Position numbers and translations under genes: made by a program
Shown: positions 28,084 to 38,453 of the stretch, piece after piece
How positions within the stretch are numbered: position 1 is the first letter of the stretch
How the letters are laid out: each line of letters opens with the position of its first letter
Source: Limnohabitans sp.
Lineage (GTDB): Bacteria > Pseudomonadota > Gammaproteobacteria > Burkholderiales > Burkholderiaceae_C
Length of the DNA stretch: 64,000 nucleotides
Assembly (NCBI RefSeq): GCF_017848645.1
Contig: NZ_JAFEIF010000041.1
Span: 1 to 64,000, forward strand
Reading direction: 5' to 3'
The notes under the pieces: generated by a model
What the model was told of the DNA's origin: nothing
The model's input: only the letters and a program-made list of their open reading frames with translations
The model's database searches: none

Positions 28084-28142
28084 CTGTCACCAAAATGCCC
28101 CCACCACACGCTGTTCGGTGCAAAATCTGTTTTTTGATTTCA
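28084..28142 (+). repeat. Imperfect ~60-bp direct repeat, copy 2
   Basis: Second copy of the repeat at 26899-26960, ending 13 bases before the VOC gene ATG. Same orientation as copy 1. The GTGCAAAAT element resembles a -10 region. Confidence 0.7.
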
Positions 28143-28155
28143 GGCAGAGCGCACC

Positions 28156-28569
28156 ATGCAACCATTCCATTTGGCTTTCCCCGTCACTTCTTTGGCCAAG
28201 GCCAGAGCGTTTTATGGCGATTTGTTGGGCTGTCCCGAAGGCCGCTCCAGTGAGCACTGGATCGACTTCAATTTTTACGGCCACCAAATCGTGGCGCACC
28301 TGAGCCCTTCCGAGGCGGGGCACCACAACACCAGCGCGGTCGATGGCGACAACGTGCCTGTGCGCCATTTTGGTTTGGTGATGGAGATGGGCCAGTGGGA
28401 GGCCATGGCCGACAAGCTCAAAAAAGCGGGCACCTCATTTGTCATTGAGCCACACATCCGATTCAAGGGCCAAGTGGGCGAGCAGGCCACCATGTTCTTT
28501 TTGGACCCTTGCGGCAACGCGGTGGAGTTCAAGGCCTTTGCCAACCCCGAAAGTCTTTTCGCCAAGTAA
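28156..28569 (+). CDS. VOC-family (glyoxalase/dioxygenase fold) protein
   Basis: A 137-residue protein with paired beta-alpha-beta-beta-beta modules of the vicinal oxygen chelate fold. The first strand carries HLAFPVTSLAKARAFYGDLLG (metal ligand His5); the second module begins RHFGLVMEMGQWEAM, and FFLDPCGNAVEFKAF ends with the Glu expected as metal ligand. Members include glyoxalases and extradiol dioxygenases; the substrate is not readable. It is a monocistronic gene downstream of repeat copy 2. Confidence 0.85.
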   Translation: MQPFHLAFPVTSLAKARAFYGDLLGCPEGRSSEHWIDFNFYGHQIVAHLSPSEAGHHNTSAVDGDNVPVRHFGLVMEMGQWEAMADKLKKAGTSFVIEPHIRFKGQVGEQATMFFLDPCGNAVEFKAFANPESLFAK

Positions 28570-28584
28570 GCCGCAGCGCCTTTT

Positions 28585-29634
28585 TCAGGGCTTCAACGAC
28601 TGCATCACCTGGGCGATGCAGTCGTTTGTTTTGGCGGCATCAATCCAGCGCATGATGCAGACCAGCTCCAGCACGGGATCGACCCAGGTGATGGAGGACC
28701 CCGCGCCAATGGCAAACCAGGAAGTGCGGGGCGCATCCTTGAACAGCGCGCCATCTTGGTTGAGCCAAATCAGGTAGCCGTAATAGGGCGCGATGTCGCA
28801 GGGCTGCTGCATCATCTGCAGCCATTGTTTTGACAAAAGTTGTTGGCCCTTGAACTGGCCTTGCCCCATGAGCATCAGACCAATCAGCGCCTGGTCCATG
28901 GCCGAGATGGACACGCCGCCGCCCCAGTGGCTGCCGCCCGGCACCGACATCATGCGTTGGCCGTTGACCTCGGTCCAGCCTTGCTCGTAACCCACCCATT
29001 GAAACGTGTCCGTGCACCCCAGAGGTTGTCGGAAAAATTCTTCAAACACCTCGGGCAGCGGCCGCTTGAACAGGTGCAGCAAGGCCAATGACAGTTGGTT
29101 GATACGCACGTCGTTGTATTCATACCGCGAGCCCGGCTCGCCCAGTGGCCGTGCATCGCCTTTTTGGCCGTCGGCTTGGCCCGTTTGGTAAGGCAGCCAG
29201 CGGTAGCGGTCGACTTGTTCCGGAATGCCCAAACAAGTGCCTTCCCATTCGCTGGTTTGCTGCAGCAAATGGTGCCAGGTGATGCGCGAGAGCCGATCGC
29301 CCTCAAAGCCAATGCCGGGGCATTGCTGAACCACGGGGGTGTGGACGTCTTGGATCAGCCCTTGGTCAAAGGCCAGGCCGGCCAGCAAGGCCAAGTAGGT
29401 TTTGGCCACGCTGAAGGTGAGGTCGGCCTTGTGCGGCTCGCCCCATTGGGCCAAGAGTTGGTGCCGGTGAAACAAAACCCCAGACACAGGCCCACGCCCA
29501 TGGACTGGGCCATACAAGCGGTTGTAGGGCGGTGGGTCCACATCATGGATGCCCCAAGGCGGTGAGGTGTCACGCGACCAGGGTGTTTCGCACGATTGGA
29601 TGAATGCCAGGGCCGATTCAAGGGATGGGGTCAT
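28585..29634 (-). CDS. Beta-lactamase-fold serine hydrolase
   Basis: A 349-residue protein of the serine beta-lactamase-like superfamily. The nucleophile motif SxxK is FSVAKTY (Ser75-Lys78) and the second motif is YEYND near 171-175 (YxN). No convincing signal peptide is present, so it is probably cytosolic, as in esterase-like members. The ATG at 29634 (MTPSLESAL) is preferred to a TTG two codons upstream. Substrate unknown. It converges on the VOC gene with a 15-bp gap. Confidence 0.82.
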   Translation of the reverse strand: MTPSLESALAFIQSCETPWSRDTSPPWGIHDVDPPPYNRLYGPVHGRGPVSGVLFHRHQLLAQWGEPHKADLTFSVAKTYLALLAGLAFDQGLIQDVHTPVVQQCPGIGFEGDRLSRITWHHLLQQTSEWEGTCLGIPEQVDRYRWLPYQTGQADGQKGDARPLGEPGSRYEYNDVRINQLSLALLHLFKRPLPEVFEEFFRQPLGCTDTFQWVGYEQGWTEVNGQRMMSVPGGSHWGGGVSISAMDQALIGLMLMGQGQFKGQQLLSKQWLQMMQQPCDIAPYYGYLIWLNQDGALFKDAPRTSWFAIGAGSSITWVDPVLELVCIMRWIDAAKTNDCIAQVMQSLKP

Positions 29635-29673
29635 GCGCAAGCTCGTATCAAGAAAGGGGGGGCGTCTGGGCGA

Positions 29674-30861
29674 TCAGCTCAGCGCTGCTTTGGCGGCCTG
29701 CTGTGATTTGTAAACGAGTTTGCGCGCCATGCTCCAGCGGTGCACTTCACTCGGGCCGTCATAAATTCTGAAGGCGCGCATGTCCATGAAGATGCGCATG
29801 ACGGGCGTATCGCCCGTCACGCCCTGGCCGCCCAGAATCTGCACGCAGCGGTCTACCACGCGCCACTCGGCTTCGGAGCAGGCCACTTTGGCGCGGCTCG
29901 ATTCAAAGCCGCCTTTTTGGCCTTGGTCGAGCAGCCAGGCGGTGTGCCAGATGTGCAGGCGGGCGGTGTGCAGGTCGATGTCGTTGTCGGCCAGCATGAA
30001 GCCCACGCCTTCGTGTTCGGCCAGCGGTTTGCCAAAGGCGTGGCGGCGGCTGGCGTAGTCGAGCGCGATGTCGTGTGCGCGCCGCGCCTGCCCCAGCCAG
30101 CGCATGCAGTGTGTCAGGCGTGCCGGTGCCAGCCGAATCTGCGCGTAGCGAAAGCCCTGGCCCACTTCGCCCAGCACGTCGGTGGCGGGCACGCGCAGGT
30201 TCTCAAAGCGCAGCACGCCGTGGCCGCCTGTGAAGCAGTTGTCCAGTGTGTCCATGCTGCGCTCGTGGTGGATGCCGGGCTGGTCCATGTCGGCCAAAAA
30301 CATGGTGGCCGAGCCGTCTTCCATGCGCGCCATGACGATGACGTAATCCGCCCCGTCGGCGCCGGTGATGAACCATTTGCGGCCATTGATCAGGTAGTCG
30401 TCGCCGTCGCGCACAGCGGTGGTTTTGAGCATCGACGGGTCAGCGCCCGCGCCGGGGTCGGGCTCGGTCATGGCAAAGCATGAGCGCGTGAGGCCCGCTG
30501 CCTGCGGGCGCAGCCAGCGTTCTTTTTGCGCGGGGGTGGCCACCTCTTCCATCAGGTGGATGTTGCCTTCGTCGGGGGCGTGGATGTTGAGCGCGGTGGG
30601 CCCCAGGTTGGAGTAACCGGCTTCTTCAAACACCACCGCTTTGGCGATGTGGCTCAGACCCAGGCCGCCCATTTCTTTGGAAGCGTGTGGTGTGAGCAAG
30701 CCGGCTGCACGAGCGCGCGCCACCAGCTCACGGCGCAAGTCTTCAGACGGGCCGTGCAGGCCATGGCGCGGGTCGCCTTCCAAAGGGATCACTTGTTCGG
30801 CAATGAACTGCCGCGTGCGCTCGCGCAGGGCTGCAATGTCCGGTGGGATGTCGAAGTTCAT
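29674..30861 (-). CDS. Acyl-CoA dehydrogenase (ACAD10/11-like)
   Basis: A 395-residue flavoenzyme of the acyl-CoA dehydrogenase family. N-terminal helices (1-120), the FAD/substrate beta domain with CFAMTEPDPGAGADPS and NGRKWFITGADGADY, and the C-terminal helical domain with ASRRHAFGKPLAEHEG, QILGGQGVTGDTP and FRIYDGPSEVHRWSMAR are all present. The YDGPSEVH region, where the catalytic acid is expected, resembles the ACAD10/11 group (long or branched acyl-CoA, hydroxyacyl-CoA). It is divergent from a GST gene with 220 bp between; no operator was recognised there. Confidence 0.9.
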   Translation of the reverse strand: MNFDIPPDIAALRERTRQFIAEQVIPLEGDPRHGLHGPSEDLRRELVARARAAGLLTPHASKEMGGLGLSHIAKAVVFEEAGYSNLGPTALNIHAPDEGNIHLMEEVATPAQKERWLRPQAAGLTRSCFAMTEPDPGAGADPSMLKTTAVRDGDDYLINGRKWFITGADGADYVIVMARMEDGSATMFLADMDQPGIHHERSMDTLDNCFTGGHGVLRFENLRVPATDVLGEVGQGFRYAQIRLAPARLTHCMRWLGQARRAHDIALDYASRRHAFGKPLAEHEGVGFMLADNDIDLHTARLHIWHTAWLLDQGQKGGFESSRAKVACSEAEWRVVDRCVQILGGQGVTGDTPVMRIFMDMRAFRIYDGPSEVHRWSMARKLVYKSQQAAKAALS

Positions 30862-31081
30862 GCTGGCGTTTTCTCAAAGTTTGATCAATGTTTCTAGAGG
30901 CGATTGGAAAGCCTGCGTCGGCCGCGCCCTGTCCGGCCTGTGACTGGGTGTCGCCGGGGTGTCTATTCTTGATGTCTGCGGCGACTGTCATCTGTGTGGC
31001 ATGGGTCAAATCAGGCGGGTGCTAGTCTGCAGGGCATGGGCACAAGACTGGGCCATGCCCCTGCCCTAAAAAAGGAAAACC

Positions 31082-31699
31082 ATGAAGCTTTACACCGCCC
31101 ACCGCGCCCCCAGCCCCCGCCGGGTGTTGATGTTTTTGATTGAGAAAAACATCACCGGCATCGAGATGGTCAACATGGACCTGAACGGCGGCGAGCACCG
31201 CCAGCCTGACTATTTGGCCAAAAGCCCGCTGGCCAAAGTGCCCGCGCTGGAACTGGATGACGGCCGTGTGATCACCGAGACCCGGGCGATCTGCACCTTG
31301 CTGGAGGGCCGCTACCCCGAGCCCAACCTGATGGGTGTGGGTGATGAGCGCGGCTTCATCGAGATGGCCGACCGGCAGGTGGAGTTGTATTTGCTGGGCG
31401 GCATTGCCAATGCGATCCGCCACAGTCACCCGGGCTTGGCGGCTTTGGAGAAGCCGCAGTTCCCCGAGTTTGGTCGCTCACAGGCCGAGAAGGTGCGCGA
31501 TGTGGCGCGGGGTTTTGACCAGCGGCTGCAAAGCCAGCCCTTCATTGCGGGCGAGCGCTTCACCATCGCCGACATCACCGCGTTTTGCGCACTGGAGTTT
31601 GCGCGGGGGCTGATGAAATTTGTGCCCGGCGACGAGGGCATGAGCGCCCTGCAAGCCTGGCGCGACCGCATGAACGAGCGGCCGAGCGCCAGGGCTTGA
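31082..31699 (+). CDS. Glutathione S-transferase family protein
   Basis: A 205-residue cytosolic GST with a thioredoxin-like N-domain (MKLYTAHRAPSPRRVLMFL, KVPALELDDGRVITETRAIC as the glutathione-binding strand and Glu-Thr pair) and an all-helical C-domain with the N-capping motif GERFTIADITAFCALEF. The usual catalytic Ser/Tyr near residue 9-11 is in a SPRR context, typical of bacterial beta/nu-like forms. AAAAGGAAAA precedes the ATG. It converges on gdhA with a 10-bp gap. Confidence 0.88.
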   Translation: MKLYTAHRAPSPRRVLMFLIEKNITGIEMVNMDLNGGEHRQPDYLAKSPLAKVPALELDDGRVITETRAICTLLEGRYPEPNLMGVGDERGFIEMADRQVELYLLGGIANAIRHSHPGLAALEKPQFPEFGRSQAEKVRDVARGFDQRLQSQPFIAGERFTIADITAFCALEFARGLMKFVPGDEGMSALQAWRDRMNERPSARA

Positions 31700-31709
31700 G
31701 GCTGAGGAC

Positions 31710-33089
<1,380 letters not shown>

Positions 33090-33212
33090 TCAGATTTTCA
33101 CACAGGGAAATCCCTGTATTGGTGTTCTGGTCCCATTTTTGGCGCAATTTTCAGGAGTGGTGGGTGGTAAATGCCCTTATTTGGTGCAATGTATCGGACG
33201 GCAAAGACAGTA

Positions 33213-33242
33213 CTTGGGGTGCGCTGTCAACCGCACCCCAAG
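33213..33242 (-). terminator. Putative terminator hairpin after the acyl-CoA ligase gene
   Basis: CTTGGGGTGCG and CGCACCCCAAG form a perfect 11-bp stem with an eight-base loop, 13 bases beyond the ligase stop. The following sequence has no long T run on the reverse strand, so efficiency is uncertain; it may instead stabilise the 3' end. Confidence 0.5.
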
Positions 33243-33254
33243 CCCCAAGTGGCC

Positions 33255-34874
33255 TCAGCTGAACACGCCGCCGTAGTCCTTGCGCAGGTCGTTTTTCTGC
33301 ACCTTGCCGGTGCCACCCACGGGCAGGGATTCGAGGAAGACCACGTCGTCGGGCACCCACCATTTGGCGACCTTGGTGGCCAAAAAGTCCAGGATCTCCT
33401 GCTTCTCAACCGTTTGGCCCGGCTTGCGCACGATGAACAGCAGCGGGCGCTCGTCCCACTTGGGGTGCTTGACGCCAATGACGGCGGCCATGCCCACAGC
33501 GGGGTGACCGATGGCGGCGTTTTCCAGGTCAATCGAGCTGATCCACTCGCCCCCGGTCTTGATCACGTCTTTGGTGCGGTCGCGGATTTGCATGGTGCCT
33601 TGTGCGTCGATGGTGGCGATGTCGCCCGTGGGGAACCAGCCGTCGATCAGCGCGGTTTTCTCGGCCTTGAAGTAGCGCTCCACGATCCACTGGCCGCGCA
33701 CCATGAGCTCGCCTTGGGATGTACCGTCGCGTGGCAGTGTGGCCCCGTTTTCGTCCACGATTTTGATCTCGATGCCCGAAACCGCGCGGCCTTGTTTGGC
33801 TACGATCGCGTGTTGCTCGGCTGCAGGTTTGAGGCGGTCGGTGCGGGTCAGCAAACTCATGGTGGCCACGGCGGTGGTTTCGGTCATGCCCCAGCCGTGG
33901 CGCACTTCCACGCCATAGTTGTCCACAAACTTGGCGATCAGTGCCATGGGCATGGCCGAGCCGCCCACGCAGGTGCGCTTCATGTGGGCAAAGCGCAAGT
34001 TGTTTTGCTCCACATGCTGGATCAGACCCATCCAGATGGTGGGCACGCCCGCGCTGATGGTGACCTGCTCGCTGTCCATCAGCTCGTACAAGCTGGTGCC
34101 GTCGAGTTTGGGGCCGGGCAAGACCAGCTTGGTGCCTGCCACCAGTGCGGCGTAGGGGATGCACCAGGCGTTGATGTGGAACATGGGTACCACGGGCAAG
34201 ATGGTCTCTTGCGAGGACAGGCCCAGCACATCGGGCATGCAGCCGGCCGTGGCGTTCATGACGATGGCGCGGTGCGAGTACAGCACGCCCTTGGGATTGC
34301 CGGTGGTGCCCGAGGTGTAGCACAGCGCTGCACCCGTGTTCTCGTCCAGCTCGGGCCAAGCAAAAGTGGTGGGGTGCGCTGCGATCAGGTCTTCGTAGTT
34401 CAGCACGCTCACGCCCTCAATCGCGGGCGTGTTGGCCGCATCGGCCAGGCAGACCCAGGCGCGCACTTTGGGGCAATGCGCGGCAATGCCTTTGACGAGC
34501 GGCGCAAAGGTGGCGTCAAACAGCACGACTTCGTCTTCGGCGTGGTTGATCACGTAGATCAGCTGCTGCGGGTGCAGGCGCGGGTTGCAGGTGTGCATGA
34601 CCATGCCGCTGCCCGAGACCGCGTAATAGGCCTCCAGGTGGCGGTGGTTGTTCCAGGCGATCGAGCCAACCGCGCTGCCCGCCTTCAGGCCCATCTGCGC
34701 CAAAGCGTTGGCCAGTTGGCGCGAGCGCCGGGCCACATCGGCATAGGTGCTGCGGTGCAAGGGGCCGTGCGTCTCGCGCGAGACGACTTCCTGCTCGCCA
34801 AACTGGGCAGCGCCGTGTTCAAGAATGCCCGAAATGAGCATGGGGCAGTTCATCATGAGGCCGGGTTGGGGCAT
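33255..34874 (-). CDS. AlkK-like medium-chain acyl-CoA ligase
   Basis: A 539-residue AMP-forming acyl-CoA synthetase. The P-loop is [13 protein letters not shown], with [26 protein letters not shown] and the C-terminal catalytic lysine region [15 protein letters not shown] also present. The overall sequence, including TIAWNN-type [22 protein letters not shown] and [11 protein letters not shown], resembles AlkK of the Pseudomonas alkane pathway, so a fatty or aromatic acid substrate is likely. AGGAG precedes the ATG. It lies 136 bp downstream of the SDR gene in the same direction and may be part of that catabolic operon or separately promoted. Confidence 0.9.
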   Translation of the reverse strand: MPQPGLMMNCPMLISGILEHGAAQFGEQEVVSRETHGPLHRSTYADVARRSRQLANALAQMGLKAGSAVGSIAWNNHRHLEAYYAVSGSGMVMHTCNPRLHPQQLIYVINHAEDEVVLFDATFAPLVKGIAAHCPKVRAWVCLADAANTPAIEGVSVLNYEDLIAAHPTTFAWPELDENTGAALCYTSGTTGNPKGVLYSHRAIVMNATAGCMPDVLGLSSQETILPVVPMFHINAWCIPYAALVAGTKLVLPGPKLDGTSLYELMDSEQVTISAGVPTIWMGLIQHVEQNNLRFAHMKRTCVGGSAMPMALIAKFVDNYGVEVRHGWGMTETTAVATMSLLTRTDRLKPAAEQHAIVAKQGRAVSGIEIKIVDENGATLPRDGTSQGELMVRGQWIVERYFKAEKTALIDGWFPTGDIATIDAQGTMQIRDRTKDVIKTGGEWISSIDLENAAIGHPAVGMAAVIGVKHPKWDERPLLFIVRKPGQTVEKQEILDFLATKVAKWWVPDDVVFLESLPVGGTGKVQKNDLRKDYGGVFS

Positions 34875-35010
34875 GGGGGAGACTCCTGAAGGTGTGGTTT
34901 AAATACGAAGTGCGGCCGCAACAATAACAGCTCATGCGATCGCGTTTGCAAGCTGTGTTTGGGTATCTGTGGCACCCCTTAAAGAGAGGTTGCGATTGAC
35001 AAAGCTGCCG

Positions 35011-35835
35011 TCAGATCACGTAGCCACCGTTGGGGCTGATGACCTGGCCTACAAGGTAATGGTCTTGCGCCGCTAAAAACACGGCCACGTTGGCGTATTC
35101 CTCGGGGCGGCCGAGTCGCCCGCTGGGCACCATTTGGTAGAGGCTGTTTTTCTGGTCTTCGCTGGCGCTGGCCAGATACGACTCGAACGGTGGGGTGAGC
35201 ACGCCGCCGCAGGCAATGGCATTGACGTAGATGTTGGCACCGGCCACATCCAATGCTGTGGTTTGGGTCAGGCTGATGACCCCCGCCTTGGTGGCCGAAT
35301 AACCTGGGCTGTGGGTGCTGCCTGCACCCAGCCCGGCAATCGATGCGATGTTGATGATGCGCCCCGATTTTTGGGGCTGCATGAAGCGCAAGGCGGCACG
35401 CGTGCAATAAAACACGCCGTGCATGTTGACGCCCCACCACTTGAGCCAGTCTTCGTCGGACAAGGAGGCGACGATGCCCAAGGCCTGACGGGGCATGGGC
35501 GTGGTCATGTAGGCGTAGTGCAGGTTGCGCCGTTCGGTCTCGGTGGGCGAGTTGGGAATGCGCGCCGCGTTGTTGACCAGCACGTCCACCGTGCCAAAGC
35601 GCTCCCCTGCAAGGGCAAACATGTTGTCGACGGCCGTGCTGCTGGAGACATCGCATTCCAGCGCGAGGCAGTCGGCACCCAAGGCCTGCACCGCCGCCTG
35701 CGTGGTGTGCAAGGCCTCCAGGTTCACGTCGCAGATGACCAGCGATGCGCCTTGTCGGGCCATGGCTTGGGCGATGGTGCCGCCCAGGCCCAGCCCAGCC
35801 CCGGTGACCAGCACCACCTTGCCTTGCAGCTGCAT
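35011..35835 (-). CDS. Short-chain dehydrogenase/reductase
   Basis: A 274-residue classical SDR. Cofactor motif TGAGLGLGG (11-19), the Asp in VICDVN suggesting NAD preference, NNAARI, the catalytic Ser in NIASIAG and YSATKAG (Tyr/Lys) are all intact, and the sequence closes with VGQVISPNGGYVI. There is an unusual extra segment after NNAARIPNSPTETERRN (about 90-120) before the helix carrying the Asn. Only six bases separate it from the upstream Bug gene, so it belongs to the BKACE operon. Its substrate is unknown. Confidence 0.88.
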   Translation of the reverse strand: MQLQGKVVLVTGAGLGLGGTIAQAMARQGASLVICDVNLEALHTTQAAVQALGADCLALECDVSSSTAVDNMFALAGERFGTVDVLVNNAARIPNSPTETERRNLHYAYMTTPMPRQALGIVASLSDEDWLKWWGVNMHGVFYCTRAALRFMQPQKSGRIINIASIAGLGAGSTHSPGYSATKAGVISLTQTTALDVAGANIYVNAIACGGVLTPPFESYLASASEDQKNSLYQMVPSGRLGRPEEYANVAVFLAAQDHYLVGQVISPNGGYVI

Positions 35836-35841
35836 GGTGCT

Positions 35842-36843
35842 TTACTCGGGCTTGTAGTTGACTGACTTCAGCATGACGCCCACAGACTCGTAGTCCTCCT
35901 GCAGGCTTTTGGCCATTTGTTCAGGTGTGGGTGGGTTTTGGGTGTTCACGTTCAGGCCCACAGCCATCAGGCGGTCACGCACAGCGGGTGTGGCCAGTGC
36001 CTTGAGGGCTTCTTCGCGAATGCGTTTGAATGCAGCATCGGGGTGCCCTGGCACGGCCCACAAGCCCAGCCATGCGGTGCGGGTCATGTCCTTGAAGCCG
36101 AGCTCGGCCATGGTCGGCACATCGGGCAAGGCATGCGAACGCTGTGGTGATGTGACCGCGAATGCACGCAACTTGCCGCCTTTGATGTTGGGTACCGAAG
36201 TGGGCAAGCCGTCAAACATGAATTGGACAGAACCGCCCATCACATCTTGCAGTGCGGGTGGCGAACCTTTGTAACCCACATGGTTCATGTCTAGGCCCGC
36301 CAGTTTGTTGAGCTGAAGACCCAGCACGTGTGACAAGGTGCCCGGCGTGTAGGACGCAAAGTTGATCTTGCCCGGATTGGCTTTCACATAGGCGATCATC
36401 TCTTTCAGGTCCTTGGGGGGCAAGGCCGCATTGCCCACCAGCACCAGCCCGCTGCCAGCCAGCTCGACCACAGGTTTGAGGTCTTTGAACGGATCGTATT
36501 TGGGTTTGATCGTGTAAGGCAGTTCGGTCACCAGCGCGTTGACCGACAACAAATAGGTGTGGCCATCTTTGGGGGCCGACAGCATGGCGTCCATGGCGAT
36601 CGCGCCACCTGCACCCGGTTTGTTGTCCACCACCACCGGCTGGCCCATGCTGGTGGACATGGCATTGCCCACCAAGCGGGCAATGATGTCGGCGGTGCCA
36701 CCTGCGGGCGCGCCGACCACGATTTTGATGGGGCGGTCGGACAGCGGTTGCGCTTGTACGCCGAGGCTGAAAGCGCTGAGCGCCAGGCCCAGTGAGAGTA
36801 GTGCGCGGCGGGGTGCAGAGGAAGGGCGTGTGGTGGTGTTCAT
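35842..36843 (-). CDS. Bug-family (TctC-like) periplasmic solute-binding protein
   Basis: A 333-residue secreted protein of the tripartite tricarboxylate transporter receptor family, which is greatly expanded in Burkholderiales. A signal peptide (MNTTTRPSSAPRRALLSLGLALSAFSLGVQAQP) precedes the mature start DRPIKIVVGAPAGGTADIIAR. The ligand loops VDNKPGAGGAIAMDA and YTPGTLSHVLGLQL are typical. No tctA or tctB permease genes are nearby, as is common for such orphan receptors. Members bind carboxylates; here the neighbouring BKACE and SDR suggest a keto- or hydroxy-acid. Confidence 0.92.
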   Translation of the reverse strand: MNTTTRPSSAPRRALLSLGLALSAFSLGVQAQPLSDRPIKIVVGAPAGGTADIIARLVGNAMSTSMGQPVVVDNKPGAGGAIAMDAMLSAPKDGHTYLLSVNALVTELPYTIKPKYDPFKDLKPVVELAGSGLVLVGNAALPPKDLKEMIAYVKANPGKINFASYTPGTLSHVLGLQLNKLAGLDMNHVGYKGSPPALQDVMGGSVQFMFDGLPTSVPNIKGGKLRAFAVTSPQRSHALPDVPTMAELGFKDMTRTAWLGLWAVPGHPDAAFKRIREEALKALATPAVRDRLMAVGLNVNTQNPPTPEQMAKSLQEDYESVGVMLKSVNYKPE

Positions 36844-36873
36844 GTTTGTCTCCTGTGTGTTTGTGAGGGTTGT

Positions 36874-37935
36874 TCAGGCGGTCTGAAAGTGTCGCACCGG
36901 GGTGCCGCGTTCGCCAGGACGGCGGTTGGGTGCATAGCCCAAGCGGGCCAAAGTTTCGTCGGTGTCTTTGTAGAACTGACCGATTTGGTAGATATTGCGG
37001 GCTTCGTCGCCATTGGCCACGTCGCGGTTGAGCAGGCGCGCTTGCTTGACCATGTGTTCGACCTGTTGCACCGAACTCATGCGTTCGCGGTGGGGGCCAT
37101 TGAGGGTGTCTTCAATGCCGCAGCGCACATGCAAACCCAAGGCAATCGCCATGGCGGTCATGGGGTACACATGGCGGTTCAGGGTTTCCAGCGTCAGCAC
37201 CGCGCCATCGGGCACGCGGCGCACGAACTCCAGCATGTCGGCCGGGTTAAGCCCAGCCACGCTGCCACCGATGGCAACGTAATTCAAAATCAACGGGCCG
37301 CAGTAGTGCCCACGGCGAATCAGGCGTTCGACCGATTCGAGCTGGTGGATATGCCCCAGCATGAAGTGCGGCTGGATGCCTGCGGCCACCAAGCGGCGGA
37401 TGTGTTCGCGGTGCCAGCTGGGGTTGGAGGGCACAACCATGTCTTCATAAGCGGCCTGCAGCTGCGGGTTTTCAAAAGAGGTGCCGGTGAAATCGCCGTC
37501 CATCATCAGGTCCATGATGTTCATCTGGCTGGTGTTCACGGCCACCGTGACCTGGTCTGGTTTGGGGTCCAGATCGGCCAGCATGTGCCGGGTGTCATCC
37601 GATAACCATTTGGCGGCCTGGCCATCGTCTTCGGGCGCAAACGAGATCGAGCCGCCGACCTGCAGGACCATTTTGGGCACCGCCTCGCGCAGGCGCGCCA
37701 GCATCTCGTTGAACATCGACAGGCGCTTGCTGCCTTTGCCATCGGCCTCGCGCACATGCACATGCAGCACGGTGGCTCCCGCGTTGTAGCAATCCACCGC
37801 TTTCTGGATTTGGTCATCCATCGTGACCGGGATGTCGCTGCTGTCGCCGGGTGCCCATTGGGGGCCGTAAGGCGCGACCTGGATCACGAGTTTTTGCTGG
37901 TTTTCAGGCAGAAGCGAGTCGTCAAGGAAATGCAT
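36874..37935 (-). CDS. BKACE (DUF849, beta-keto acid cleavage enzyme) family protein
   Basis: A 353-residue TIM-barrel metalloenzyme of the family whose prototype is 3-keto-5-aminohexanoate cleavage enzyme. These condense a beta-keto acid with acetyl-CoA and release acetoacetate plus a new CoA thioester. The zinc site is HVHVRE (His58, His60) with Glu275 in RCGIEDTL. The family's substrates vary widely, and the sequence does not name one. It is 30 bases upstream of the Bug gene and 21 bases downstream of the carboxymuconolactone-decarboxylase-like gene. Confidence 0.9.
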   Translation of the reverse strand: MHFLDDSLLPENQQKLVIQVAPYGPQWAPGDSSDIPVTMDDQIQKAVDCYNAGATVLHVHVREADGKGSKRLSMFNEMLARLREAVPKMVLQVGGSISFAPEDDGQAAKWLSDDTRHMLADLDPKPDQVTVAVNTSQMNIMDLMMDGDFTGTSFENPQLQAAYEDMVVPSNPSWHREHIRRLVAAGIQPHFMLGHIHQLESVERLIRRGHYCGPLILNYVAIGGSVAGLNPADMLEFVRRVPDGAVLTLETLNRHVYPMTAMAIALGLHVRCGIEDTLNGPHRERMSSVQQVEHMVKQARLLNRDVANGDEARNIYQIGQFYKDTDETLARLGYAPNRRPGERGTPVRHFQTA

Positions 37936-37956
37936 GGGGTTGTCCTTTTGAAAAAA

Positions 37957-38346
37957 TCAGGTGGGGTTTGTGGTTTGACGTGCGGCGACTTCTTCGAGCA
38001 AGATCGGGGCGCCCATGCTCATGGTGTGAACGCCCAGCACCGAGGTCAGCTGCAGCACGGCCGCGATTTCTTCCTTCGTCACGCCCAGCGCCAGAGCCTT
38101 GCGAATGTGTGTCCGCACGCCGGGCGCATACATGTGGGTGCACGAGGCATCGACCGCGATCGCGATCAACTCGAAAGTCTTGGGGTCGAGCACATGTTTG
38201 CCATGCAGCCCCATGTTCAGGAACTTTTCCATCCAGACTTTGTCAACCTCGGCGATCGGGTCCCAATTGGGATTCCAGTAGCCGTTGGCATGCAGGGCAT
38301 CGCTGATGGGTGTCGGAGTTGTTTCGGCAGTGTGGGGCGTGGACAT
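37957..38346 (-). CDS. Carboxymuconolactone decarboxylase/AhpD-like protein
   Basis: A 129-residue all-helical protein of the CMD/AhpD superfamily. The helix-turn region reads ELIAIAVDASCTHMYAPGVRTHIRKALALGVTKEEI. The CxxC redox pair of AhpD is reduced to one Cys (SCTHMY), so a peroxidase role is unlikely and a decarboxylase, hydrolase or structural role is possible. It is the first gene of the leftward operon and is divergent from the AraC regulator. Confidence 0.82.
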   Translation of the reverse strand: MSTPHTAETTPTPISDALHANGYWNPNWDPIAEVDKVWMEKFLNMGLHGKHVLDPKTFELIAIAVDASCTHMYAPGVRTHIRKALALGVTKEEIAAVLQLTSVLGVHTMSMGAPILLEEVAARQTTNPT

Positions 38347-38389
38347 GGGTTTGTGTCGTTTTGAAGCTGTGTCAAGTATTCAAAAATCG

Positions 38390-38439
38390 GGGACATGCCA
38401 ATTGACAAAACGGGACATTGAATTACCATTTTGGGACTT
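38390..38439 (+). promoter_or_regulatory. Three GGGACA-type direct repeats: candidate AraC-family operator
   Basis: GGGACAT (38390-38396), GGGACAT (38412-38418) and GGGACTT (38433-38439) are spaced 22 and 21 bp apart, two helical turns, in the 107-bp gap between the leftward BKACE operon and the rightward AraC gene. The first two copies share a wider context with AAAA before and AATT after. AraC proteins bind such same-face direct repeats, so this is the likely control site of both transcripts. Confidence 0.6.
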
Positions 38440-38453
38440 TACGGGAATCCCCT

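Noticed and set aside
33171..34889. 572-codon plus-strand frame opposite the acyl-CoA ligase
   Set aside because: His/Gly/Val-rich antisense shadow; the reverse strand has the complete AMP-binding enzyme.
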